NCBI GenBank assembly: GCA_047619485.1
Contig: JBLHKE010000292.1
Span: forward strand, 1-9,070
Length of the DNA stretch: 9,070 bases
Source of the DNA: JBLHKE01 sp047619485
GTDB taxonomy: Bacteria > Verrucomicrobiota > Verrucomicrobiia > Verrucomicrobiales > DEV007
Direction: 5' to 3'
How positions within the stretch are numbered: the first letter of the stretch is position 1; each line of letters starts with the position of its first letter. Positions 1 through 6,704 of the stretch are shown in pieces. A model generated the notes under the pieces. The model worked only from the letters and a program-made list of their open reading frames with translations, did not search any database and had not been told where the DNA came from. The position numbers and the translations under genes are program-made.

Positions 1-107
1 GCCTTGGTGCTAAGCTCAATGCCTGCCCAGCTATTGACCAACTTATTTCCGAACAAGCCCTTGAGACACTAGGGAGCAAGAGCCCGCGAAATGAGCCTGA
101 CGGCTGA
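1..107 (+). CDS. Possible 3' end of an unidentified gene
   Basis: Reading from base 3, 34 codons stay open until a TGA at 105-107, ending in ...QALETLGSKSPRNEPDG. The composition is plausible for a soluble protein tail, but an open frame this short can easily arise by chance, and another plus frame is also open for 23 codons. No family is recognisable. If real, the gene begins left of the window and converges on the minus-strand pump operon. Confidence 0.25.
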   Translation, partial: LGAKLNACPAIDQLISEQALETLGSKSPRNEPDG

Positions 108-162
108 AAATTGAAATAAACGACCCGCAGAACCGAGCCGAAAACCCTACAAAACTAGATCC

Positions 163-184
163 AGCCACCCGAGAAAAGGTGGCT
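163..184 (-). terminator. Candidate terminator hairpin of the efflux operon
   Basis: A perfect 7-bp inverted repeat (AGCCACC / GGTGGCT) encloses an 8-nt loop about 36 nt beyond the stop codon of the outer-membrane channel gene. On the minus strand it is followed by an interrupted T-rich stretch with two TTTT runs rather than a clean U-tract, so it is a weak intrinsic terminator at best. Because the arms are symmetric it could also serve a plus-strand gene ending at 107, but no T-run follows on that strand. The rest of 108-219 shows nothing else recognisable. Confidence 0.4.
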
Positions 185-219
185 ATGGGATGACTGTGAA
201 GACAAATGGAAGTTACGTC

Positions 220-1566
220 TTACCCTCCCATTGCTTTTCTCAAATCGATCCAAGCGGCGAGGCGCGACTCCTGGGCGCGGAGAGCTTCTCTTTCTGCGGC
301 TAGCGCGCGACGTTGATCTTCGAGAACTTCCAGCTGGGAGACGACTCCATTGGCGAACTTTTCCTGCGTCCGCCCGTAAACCATGCGCAGCGAGGCAGCG
401 CTTTTCTCCGCGCTTCGCTGGATTTTTTCCTGAGCCGAGAGATTCGTCAGCGCAACCGCGACCTCCTCGAACGCGCGCAGCACCTTCTCGCGGTACTCGG
501 CGGCGGCGAGCTTCGCACGAGCATCACTCCCTTCGGCCTTGGCTCGGCGCAGCGGATCCCAAATGGGGACTTCAATCGTCGGTGCGATTTGGGCAATCCA
601 CTCGTCCACCGACGGGCTCAGCCGCATTGATCGGCCACTGGCGAGCCCGGTGAATTGGAGTTTTGGCAGAAGGTCGAGCGTGGCTGCTTTTGACAGGTGC
701 CAACTAGCGGCGACCCGTGCAGAAGCCGCGCGGATGTCAGGACGATTCGCCAGCAGCTCAGTCTTCACCACCGAAGGTAATTCCGGAACCCTAAGCATCA
801 CAGGCGGCTTCGTCCAAGTCGAAGCCCCGGGCTCCCGCCCTAACAAGCGGTCGAGGGCGAGCTCCGCGAGACGGCGCTGGCGTCGCAACTCCTCAATCTG
901 CCGTTGTAGAAGATCCCCCTCGGCACTCTGGCGGTCGCCAAGGTTGTCTCCGATGAGACCCGCTTTCTGTTTTTCACGCAAGCGGCGAACACTATCTGTG
1001 TTGGCCGCAAGCGTTGTCTCGACCACCTTCTCCTCACTGGCGAGCCGGCGACGCGCCAGATCGAGTCGGGCGATCTCCGCAATGATCAACAATCGACCCG
1101 CTTCTTCGTCCGCAAACGCCGCCTCGACCTGTTTGCGTCCGCCATTTCGCAAATGCCGCACCCGCCCCCAGAAATCGACCTCCCAGCCAAAGCTGGCGCT
1201 GCCACCGTAGCCCATCACGTCCGCACGCTCGCCACCGGTCTCGAACTCCTGGCGCTCGCCAAATTGACGCGCACCAGTCGCTGAGATCGACGGGCTCGAA
1301 CTCGCGCTGAGCAGCTTCGAATCAGCCCTAGCAACCTCCAACCGCGCGGCGAGAATCTCGATGCTCGGCGAGTTTTCCAGCGCTTCCTTCACCTGCGCAT
1401 CGAGCGAACGGCCGCCCACCTCACGCCACCAGTTGGTCGATTTGGCATCGCCGATTAAAGCTCCGTCAGCCCCCCCAGGGGCACGCGAGGTCGGGCTACA
1501 AGCAGTCACGAAAACCGCTAGCGCCAGGCAAGCGATCTGATGGAGGCTGATAGGAGGGCGGGACAT
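220..1566 (-). CDS. TolC/NodT-family outer-membrane efflux lipoprotein
   Basis: This is the outer-membrane channel of a tripartite pump, expected to form a lipid-anchored trimeric beta-barrel with an alpha-helical periplasmic tunnel. The chosen start (448 aa) gives a lipoprotein signal with lipobox V-T-A-C, lipidated Cys23, and lies 13 bp after the upstream stop. A longer reading from 1644 would add an Arg-rich 26-residue tail encoded inside the upstream gene and is rejected. Family marks are WEVDFWGR (residues 128-135, usual WELDLWGR), LLANRPDIRAA (about 271-281, usual RRPDIRxAE), IEVPIWDPLRRA, and two long helical repeats rich in Arg, Glu and Ala that correspond to the OEP duplication. Length is typical of the family. 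It is the last gene of the pump operon, so it is probably the dedicated exit duct for the adaptor and ABC permeases encoded upstream. Fold and role are confident; the substrate is unknown. Confidence 0.9.
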   Translation of the reverse strand: MSRPPISLHQIACLALAVFVTACSPTSRAPGGADGALIGDAKSTNWWREVGGRSLDAQVKEALENSPSIEILAARLEVARADSKLLSASSSPSISATGARQFGERQEFETGGERADVMGYGGSASFGWEVDFWGRVRHLRNGGRKQVEAAFADEEAGRLLIIAEIARLDLARRRLASEEKVVETTLAANTDSVRRLREKQKAGLIGDNLGDRQSAEGDLLQRQIEELRRQRRLAELALDRLLGREPGASTWTKPPVMLRVPELPSVVKTELLANRPDIRAASARVAASWHLSKAATLDLLPKLQFTGLASGRSMRLSPSVDEWIAQIAPTIEVPIWDPLRRAKAEGSDARAKLAAAEYREKVLRAFEEVAVALTNLSAQEKIQRSAEKSAASLRMVYGRTQEKFANGVVSQLEVLEDQRRALAAEREALRAQESRLAAWIDLRKAMGG

Positions 1567-1579
1567 GCGCAGCAAACGA

Positions 1580-2128
1580 CTACGGCTTCTCGATGTGGAT
1601 CTTTTCAGCGTTGACGATAAGCGCTTCAGGTGTAGACGATTCATCGACGGTTCCCGAGATCACTAGATGACTGAGTTCCTTCAAGTCACCCAAGCCACGT
1701 AGGCTCGAGCGCACCAACTTGCCGTCGGCACCTTTGACCTGGATCGTCGCAGTGGAAGCTGCAATTTTCGATACCTCCTCGCAGCAGTAGTCCCACGGGT
1801 TCTCGCATTCATCGTCGGGATTCTGGTCACAGGATTTGATCGCCTCCTCATCCGCGAGCACTAAGATCGCTACCGATTCAGAGATCGGTGTCATCTTGCC
1901 GCCAACTTTGCCGCGCAGGACGATCGGCTCTCCAGGCTTCGCGGCGGCGCGTGCTGCGACAACCCCGAGTGCGCCGTCGGGAGCAGTCGCGGAAACAAAC
2001 GCCTCCAGGGCACTGGTATCAGGCTTGGGGATGGCGGCCTCTTCGTCCTGTTTACTGCCGCCGCAGGCAGTGTGAAAAATGGCGATCACAACGCAGGCGA
2101 CGATCGAGGGTAATGTTTTGTTTTTCAT
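1580..2128 (-). CDS. Small Cys-motif lipoprotein of unknown function
   Basis: A 182-aa exported protein of unknown function. Its N-terminus (MKNKTLPSIVACVVIAIFHTAC) looks like a lipoprotein signal with lipidated Cys22, although the residue at -3 is His, which is atypical. A flexible, acidic and Ala/Pro-rich stretch follows to about residue 65. The folded part is beta-rich (IVLRGKVGG at 69-77, VAILVLAD, ATIQVK, LVISGTV, ALIVNAEKIHI), a pattern suggestive of an OB-like barrel, which is inference. Inserted in it is a Cys cluster, C100-x7-C108-x6-C115-C116, that includes PWDYCCEE (111-118). I recall similar PWDYCC-bearing proteins annotated as hypothetical in planctomycetes and verrucomicrobia, but cannot verify this here. 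The gene lies 23 bp after permease 1 and 13 bp before the channel gene, so an accessory envelope role in the pump (substrate or metal binding, or assembly) is likely. The 23-bp gap upstream is AT-rich with no clear SD. Confidence 0.8.
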   Translation of the reverse strand: MKNKTLPSIVACVVIAIFHTACGGSKQDEEAAIPKPDTSALEAFVSATAPDGALGVVAARAAAKPGEPIVLRGKVGGKMTPISESVAILVLADEEAIKSCDQNPDDECENPWDYCCEEVSKIAASTATIQVKGADGKLVRSSLRGLGDLKELSHLVISGTVDESSTPEALIVNAEKIHIEKP

Positions 2129-2151
2129 GGCAGTATATATTTATGGTTCAG

Positions 2152-3303
2152 TTAGGATGATCGCAGCGCGACCGGGAGTGTTGGGCGGAGACAAGTCCAG
2201 GCAGGCGGCAGAGCCCCGATGATAGCAAGTGCGAACCCGCCAGCCAGACCAATCCCGAGCACCGAAGGAGAAATATCAATCACGAAGGTGCCGATCGAGA
2301 ACGGCACGGTGATGCCATCGGCGACCCATAGCGCGAGGGCCGCGGCGACGAGGGCGCCTAGCATGGTGGCGAGCAGCGATTCCTGCAACAGGCTGATCAG
2401 CAGGGCCGGCCGCTTGAATCCCACCGCCTGGAGCGTCGCCATCTCGCGGATGCGCGCGCTGAACGCGGCATAGAGCGTGTTGAGTCCGCCGAAAACCGCC
2501 CCCGCGGCAACCAGTGCAGCCGTGACCCACGTCATCGCGCGCAGCGGCGTGTAGAAGGCGGAAAGCTTGGCGTAGTAGTCGCTCTCGCGCAGCGCAACGA
2601 GCTCGAGATCGAGCCGCTGGAGCGTGAACACCTCCACATCACCAAACTCTGCCTCGCCGAGGCGAACGACCGCGCAAGAAATCGTATCACGTTGGGCGAT
2701 CGCGAGCATGTCTCCGAGATCAATCCACACCTCAGCTTCCATCACGGTGCCCGGAGCTTGAAAAATCCCGGAAATTTTTAAGTCGGTCTGATCCACCCGG
2801 ATGACGTCACCGATTGCTAGGGAACCATTCGGCAGGCGCATCTTGTGCGTCGACAGACGCCCGACCATTACTTCGCCGGGACGCGGAAAATTGCCTTCGA
2901 TCAGGCTGACCTCAGGGTGTACCAGCAGCGCAGCGGGGGTCACTCCACGCAGCAGCGCCTGACGCCGTTCCTCCCCGCCAGGTGGGGTTAGAAAGCCGTT
3001 GTAGTGGATCTCAGCAGAGACGGCGGCACGCCCGAGCACCGTCTTGATCCCCGGAACGGAGGCCGCCACCAGACCCGGCACCGCCGCGTTGACCTCACTG
3101 CGTTCGACGCTGTCCTCGCTGCCGCTCCCTAACAGAATCACATTGCGCTCGGAACCTGACGAGCGCAGCACCGCGTCCATCCCCTCCGAGAGCGCCGCCG
3201 CCAGCATCAGCAGCAAGATCACCAGCGCCGCACCGAACACGATCTGCACGCAGCGTGCCGGGACGCGGAACAAATTTCTAATTGCGTAGGAGATCGGCAA
3301 CAT
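2152..3303 (-). CDS. FtsX/MacB-type ABC permease (subunit 1)
   Basis: One of two membrane subunits of the exporter, 383 aa. It has the MacB/LolC/FtsX layout: TM1 at about 18-40, a periplasmic domain of about 215 residues (41-257, MacB-PCD-like), then three C-terminal helices (about 258-282, 305-328, 346-366) making up the FtsX domain. The conserved coupling segment REMATLQAVGF (286-296) between TM2 and TM3 is the likely contact with the ATPase, and the C-terminus PAWTCLRPTLPVALRSS matches the usual PAWxAxRxxPxxALR ending. The start at 3303 is 8 bp after the stop of permease 2 and opens directly with the amphipathic LPISYAIRNLFR helix. The longer frame from 3483 would add 60 Arg/Pro-rich residues that overlap permease 2, so it is rejected. 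It probably pairs with permease 2 as a heterodimer, as LolC does with LolE. Substrate unknown. Confidence 0.9.
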   Translation of the reverse strand: MLPISYAIRNLFRVPARCVQIVFGAALVILLLMLAAALSEGMDAVLRSSGSERNVILLGSGSEDSVERSEVNAAVPGLVAASVPGIKTVLGRAAVSAEIHYNGFLTPPGGEERRQALLRGVTPAALLVHPEVSLIEGNFPRPGEVMVGRLSTHKMRLPNGSLAIGDVIRVDQTDLKISGIFQAPGTVMEAEVWIDLGDMLAIAQRDTISCAVVRLGEAEFGDVEVFTLQRLDLELVALRESDYYAKLSAFYTPLRAMTWVTAALVAAGAVFGGLNTLYAAFSARIREMATLQAVGFKRPALLISLLQESLLATMLGALVAAALALWVADGITVPFSIGTFVIDISPSVLGIGLAGGFALAIIGALPPAWTCLRPTLPVALRSS

Positions 3304-3311
3304 GGCTTTAT

Positions 3312-4466
3312 TCAGGAGGCGCGCAACGATTGGACGATTGGAACTCTCGACGCCTTCCAAGCTGGGTAGAGGCTGGCGAGGAGCCCGAGGGCGAAGGCGA
3401 CCGCGAGGCCACGCAAGACGATCAGGTAGTCGGGGACCACCGACATGGTGAGCCCTTCGTTGCCGATGGTGAAACTCTGCCACGTCAGAAAGAAGAAGGC
3501 ACAGGCGACACCAAGCACACCGCCACCCAGCCCGAGCAAGACGCCCTCGATCGCAACCAGCACGCCGATCGCCCGCTGCGGAAAACCGAGTGTCTGCAAT
3601 ACCGCATTCTCTGTCACCCGACCACGGACGACCAGCAGCACGGCGTTGGCAACCAGTCCGAGTACCGCGGCGACCGCCCCCATCCCGAGCCAGCGGGTGA
3701 AACCGACCAGCTCGATGAGTTCACTGGCAGTCTGAGCAAAGAAGGCCTTCTCTGGGCGCGTGCTCGTAGGTTGCTGATCGGTCGCGAACAGGGCGTCAAT
3801 CTGCTCTGCGACGCTGTCGAGCTGCCCCGCGCCGTCCGCACGCACATTGAATTGGGTAACGACGCCAAGCCCTGCCCGCGAGGCTTGTTGGAGGAAATCG
3901 AGGTGCACGTAAGCAACATTGTTGTCCTGCGGCTGATCACTTTGGATGATCCCTGCCACCGAAACCGTCACGCCGGCCGCGTCGAATCGATCGCCCACCT
4001 TCAGCCCACGACGCGCGGCGAAGTGCTTGCCGAGCAACGCTGAGTCGCTGCGTTTTTTCCACTCTACGATCGAACCGTCTTCGACCGTCAGCTGGGGGGC
4101 ATAGCGTTCGAGGCTGTCGGGTGGCACCCCTCGAAAAGCAATCACATCGAGGCTGGCACCACAGTTATTGACGACGATCTGAATCGGGATGACCTCCTTG
4201 ACGCCTTCGATCTTACGGATCTGCGACTCGTAGTGCTGCGGCAGGCGGCTAGTGGCCGGGCAGAAGCGATTCTCGCGATAGACCACCAGCGTGGTGTCGT
4301 CTGCACTGACTTCGGTGGCGTTGCGCAAGCTGCGCTGCATCGTCTCGACAGTCGCGAAGAGAAACATTCCCATCCCGACACCGAGCACGGTGAGGAGTGA
4401 ACGGACGCGGTGGCGCGTCAGTTGCTTTAAGGCGAGTCCGATTAGGGCTGGTAGGTTGCGGATCAT
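3312..4466 (-). CDS. FtsX/MacB-type ABC permease (subunit 2)
   Basis: The second membrane subunit, 384 aa, has the same topology: TM1 at about 23-42, periplasmic domain at 43-255, and TMs at about 257-280, 302-328 and 349-368. The coupling segment is GRVTENAVLQTLGF (282-295) and the end is the canonical YPAWKASRVPIVQSLRAS. The N-terminal LALKQLTRHRVRSLLTVLGV is a typical FtsX-family opening. The periplasmic domain holds two Cys residues, C69 (in RFCPATSRLP) and C102 (in VVNNCGASLDV), in stretches that look conserved from memory in PVC homologues; they could form a disulfide or a metal site. The start ATG overlaps the ATPase stop as ATGA, implying coupled translation and matched stoichiometry. 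Sequence similarity to permease 1 is low outside the shared family motifs, so this is an ancient pair rather than a recent duplication. Confidence 0.92.
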   Translation of the reverse strand: MIRNLPALIGLALKQLTRHRVRSLLTVLGVGMGMFLFATVETMQRSLRNATEVSADDTTLVVYRENRFCPATSRLPQHYESQIRKIEGVKEVIPIQIVVNNCGASLDVIAFRGVPPDSLERYAPQLTVEDGSIVEWKKRSDSALLGKHFAARRGLKVGDRFDAAGVTVSVAGIIQSDQPQDNNVAYVHLDFLQQASRAGLGVVTQFNVRADGAGQLDSVAEQIDALFATDQQPTSTRPEKAFFAQTASELIELVGFTRWLGMGAVAAVLGLVANAVLLVVRGRVTENAVLQTLGFPQRAIGVLVAIEGVLLGLGGGVLGVACAFFFLTWQSFTIGNEGLTMSVVPDYLIVLRGLAVAFALGLLASLYPAWKASRVPIVQSLRAS

Positions 4467-5155
4467 GGCGAAGTGGATTCTGCGAGGCGGCCTTTCTCAA
4501 GGTGGAGTGTACGGTCGGCGGCGGCAGCCGCTTTCGGGTCGTGAGTTACCATGACGACGGTCTTCCCGTGGTCGCTCACCAGCATCCGCAGGAGGTCGAG
4601 GATCTGCGTTGCCGCCTCGCGGTCGAGGTCACCCGTCGGCTCGTCGGCAACCAGCAGGAGCGGGTCGGCGACGATGGCTCGCGCGATGGCCACGCGCTGT
4701 TCCTGTCCGCCGGAGAGCTCCGTCGGCCGGTGATCAGCCCGGTCGCTCAGCCCGACTAACTCGAGCGTCTGCATGACCCGATCGCGGCGCTCGGCGCGAC
4801 CCTGGCGGGTGAGGAGCAGTGGAAGTTCGACATTTTCGAACGCGGAGAGGATCGGGACGAGATGGTAGAGCTGGAAGATGTAGCCGACGTGCCCAGCCCG
4901 CCACTCAGTCAAGGCCGCGCGGCTCAGGTGAGCGATGTCCGCCCCGCCGATGTTCAGTTCTCCAGAGGTCGGATGGTCGATCCCTGCGACCAGATTGAGC
5001 AGGGTCGTCTTGCCGCTCCCCGACGGCCCCATCAGCGCGAGGAAGGCTCCCCCTTCGACATCGAGATCAAGATTCTCGAGCGGCGTGACCGTCGTCTTCC
5101 CCTTGTGGTAAGACTTTGTCAGCCCCTTGCAGCGAATGAATGGATCTTGTGACAT
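4463..5155 (-). CDS. ABC transporter ATPase, MacB/LolD family
   Basis: A 230-aa cytoplasmic ATPase that powers the FtsX-type permeases. All motifs are present: Walker A GPSGSGKTT (43-51), Q-loop Q95 in GYIFQLYHLVP, signature LSGGQEQRV (147-155, where the family usually has LSGGQQQRV), Walker B LLLVADEPT (166-174) with catalytic E172, D-loop GDLD (175-178) and switch His205 in VTHD. The length and the IFQ.YxLxP segment are typical of the LolD/MacB/FtsE group that works with FtsX permeases. In MacB the ATPase is fused to the permease; here it is separate, as in DevA or LolD. It starts 12 bp after the adaptor stop and its last bases overlap permease 2. The activity is confident; whether the cargo is a small molecule, a lipid or a peptide cannot be told from the sequence. 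Confidence 0.95.
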   Translation of the reverse strand: MSQDPFIRCKGLTKSYHKGKTTVTPLENLDLDVEGGAFLALMGPSGSGKTTLLNLVAGIDHPTSGELNIGGADIAHLSRAALTEWRAGHVGYIFQLYHLVPILSAFENVELPLLLTRQGRAERRDRVMQTLELVGLSDRADHRPTELSGGQEQRVAIARAIVADPLLLVADEPTGDLDREAATQILDLLRMLVSDHGKTVVMVTHDPKAAAAADRTLHLEKGRLAESTSP

Positions 5156-5167
5156 AGAAATATTTGG

Positions 5168-6616
5168 TTACCGAGGTGCTTGTTTGATCTTGATGCGACG
5201 CCCTTCCTCGAGGCCGCTATGGGGTGGCCGGATGAGGCGTTCACCTGCGAGTAACCCCGCCAGCACCGCGATGTGACGCTCCACTTCGAGGCTTCCCAAT
5301 TCGACTTCCCGCAAGGTCGCGCGAGAACCCTCCGCACTGACAACCCAGGCCTTGGCGCTGCGGTTTTCACGATCGATGAGGCAGTCGACCGGTGCCATCA
5401 CCGCCCGTGATCCCCGGGAGCCAGCGACAGATGATTTCCCGTCCCCGCTCGCGAGGAACTTGACCCGGCAGAGCATCTCTGGCCGCAGGCGTGGGTCGGG
5501 ATCGATGACGCGGACTTTCGCCTGGAGGGTGTTGCGTTGCAGGTCAGCGCTGCCGACGATGCGCGAGACAAGGCCCTTAAACTCGACGTCCGGCAGGAAA
5601 TCGCTGGTGATAATCGCCGCCTGCCCGGGCGCGAGTTGGCGGGCGTCGGCCAGCGGCACATCAACCCGCGCCTGCAGCTTGCCCGTCTCGAACAGCACCG
5701 CGATGGTCGCAGAGTCGAGATCGTCCATGCGCAGTAGCTTCTTCTGACCCGGCGCGGCTTTCAGTTCCAACACGACGCCGTCCACCGGCGATACGATCTT
5801 GGTGCGCCGGTGCGCCAACTCGCTCTCGGCAACATCGACCTTCGCGGCAGCGATCATCGCATCGAACACATCACTCTGCGCCTGGATCGCATCGAGTCGA
5901 GCGAGCACCGCCGCGCGATCGGATTTCAGTGAAGCGATCTTCGCCAGCTGGGAATCAACCGCCAGCCGTGCCGCCGTGAGCTCCTGCTCCGAGACGGTTC
6001 CCACCGACAGGCGCGCGAGCCGTGAGCGCCTGTCCTCGAGTTCCTCCCGATAGGCTCCAGCCGCCTTGGTCTGTTCAAGCTTGCTCGCCGCCTCCGCGCG
6101 CACCGCGGGGATAGTCGCGAGGTGCATGTGGTGCTCTGCCACGGTCTGGTCGAGTCTCCGCTGTGAAGCATCGAGCTTCAGCTGCGTGTCATCCGGGATT
6201 AGAGAGGCGAGTGCTTGACCTTTTTTCACCACCTGACCTTCGAGCACAGAGACCTCGTCTACGACCCCATCGACTAACGCCGTGGCACGGATCGGCAGCG
6301 GATCTGGCTCGAACCAGCCAGCCGCTTGGAAGAGCATCGAGGCCGAGAAATCGATACCCGGTTGCTGGCCACCGTCGGTCTCCAGCGCAGCCGTGTCATC
6401 CTGCTCGACATCCGACATCAACAGAACTGGCGAAACCACCACGACACGCGCCGGCAGAAGACGGTCTGCAAACGCAAAGGCGAACAGGCCGACGAACGCG
6501 AGCAACAGCGCAGCAGGCAGCATCCATGTAGGAAGACTGCGCTTGCGTGTTGGCGGTTTGGTTGTCTCCCGCGGATTGTCGGGAGACTTGTTAGAAAATA
6601 GATTTGTCTTGTTCAT
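5168..6616 (-). CDS. HlyD/MacA-type periplasmic adaptor (membrane fusion protein)
   Basis: A 482-aa inner-membrane-anchored adaptor that links the permeases to the outer-membrane channel. It begins with a basic, Pro-rich cytoplasmic segment (to about 28), followed by one TM helix (about 31-50). An acidic linker (about 66-90) leads to the motif GWFEPDPLPIR (100-110). Lipoyl half 1 (ALVDGVVDEVSVLEGQVVKKGQ, about 113-134), a coiled-coil hairpin of about 120 residues (145-265), lipoyl half 2 (KIVSPVDGVVLELKAAPGQ, 273-291), a beta-barrel domain (about 312-390) and a membrane-proximal domain (about 400-470) follow in canonical order. The long hairpin suits direct tip-to-tip docking with a TolC-type channel. 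HHMH (162-165) at the top of the first helix is a local His cluster. It starts 88 bp after the Cys-rich gene with no good SD and ends 12 bp before the ATPase. It is longer than MacA (about 370 aa), mostly in the N-terminal linker and the coiled coil. Confidence 0.93.
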   Translation of the reverse strand: MNKTNLFSNKSPDNPRETTKPPTRKRSLPTWMLPAALLLAFVGLFAFAFADRLLPARVVVVSPVLLMSDVEQDDTAALETDGGQQPGIDFSASMLFQAAGWFEPDPLPIRATALVDGVVDEVSVLEGQVVKKGQALASLIPDDTQLKLDASQRRLDQTVAEHHMHLATIPAVRAEAASKLEQTKAAGAYREELEDRRSRLARLSVGTVSEQELTAARLAVDSQLAKIASLKSDRAAVLARLDAIQAQSDVFDAMIAAAKVDVAESELAHRRTKIVSPVDGVVLELKAAPGQKKLLRMDDLDSATIAVLFETGKLQARVDVPLADARQLAPGQAAIITSDFLPDVEFKGLVSRIVGSADLQRNTLQAKVRVIDPDPRLRPEMLCRVKFLASGDGKSSVAGSRGSRAVMAPVDCLIDRENRSAKAWVVSAEGSRATLREVELGSLEVERHIAVLAGLLAGERLIRPPHSGLEEGRRIKIKQAPR

Positions 6617-6620
6617 TCAT

Positions 6621-6703
6621 TCAACTGAGCTCAAAGGTGGCATCAGCCCGATAAGCAACGACAGAGTCGCAAGCCGAGTCAGGCGGAGCGGAGGGTCAGT
6701 TGA
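6621..6703. repeat. 8-bp inverted repeat spanning the gap before the adaptor gene
   Basis: TCAACTGA (6621-6628) and its perfect reverse complement TCAGTTGA (6696-6703) lie almost at the two ends of the 88-bp gap between the Cys-rich gene and the adaptor. In the mRNA they could pair and close a 67-nt loop just upstream of the adaptor start codon. The stem is short and the loop long, so chance is not excluded. Nothing else recognisable (no SD, no riboswitch core, no terminator) was found in this gap. Confidence 0.35.
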
Positions 6704-6704
6704 T

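Noticed and set aside
539..1210. 223-codon plus-strand open frame opposite the outer-membrane channel gene
   Set aside because: The Ser/Arg/Ala-rich product has no recognisable domain and is a shadow of a gene with clear NodT/TolC motifs.
1567..1644. N-terminal extension of the channel gene from the ATG at 1644
   Set aside because: The added 26 residues are Arg/Ser-rich, overlap the upstream gene and would bury the lipoprotein signal; the start at 1566 gives a proper lipobox.
2129..2151. Possible internal promoter (TATACT on the minus strand) before the lipoprotein gene
   Set aside because: The AT-rich gap has a -10-like TATACT but the hexamer 17 nt upstream does not resemble TTGACA, so it is better read as an unstructured translation start.
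3304..3483. 60-residue extension of permease 1 into permease 2
   Set aside because: The extra residues are Arg/Pro/His-rich frame-shadow sequence; starting at 3303 gives the usual FtsX-family N-terminus right after the upstream stop.
3282..4043. 253-codon plus-strand open frame opposite permease 2
   Set aside because: It lies wholly antisense to a well-supported permease with TM helices and family motifs. Its product is hydrophilic, low in hydrophobic residues and shows no domain; long antisense frames are expected in GC-rich genes.
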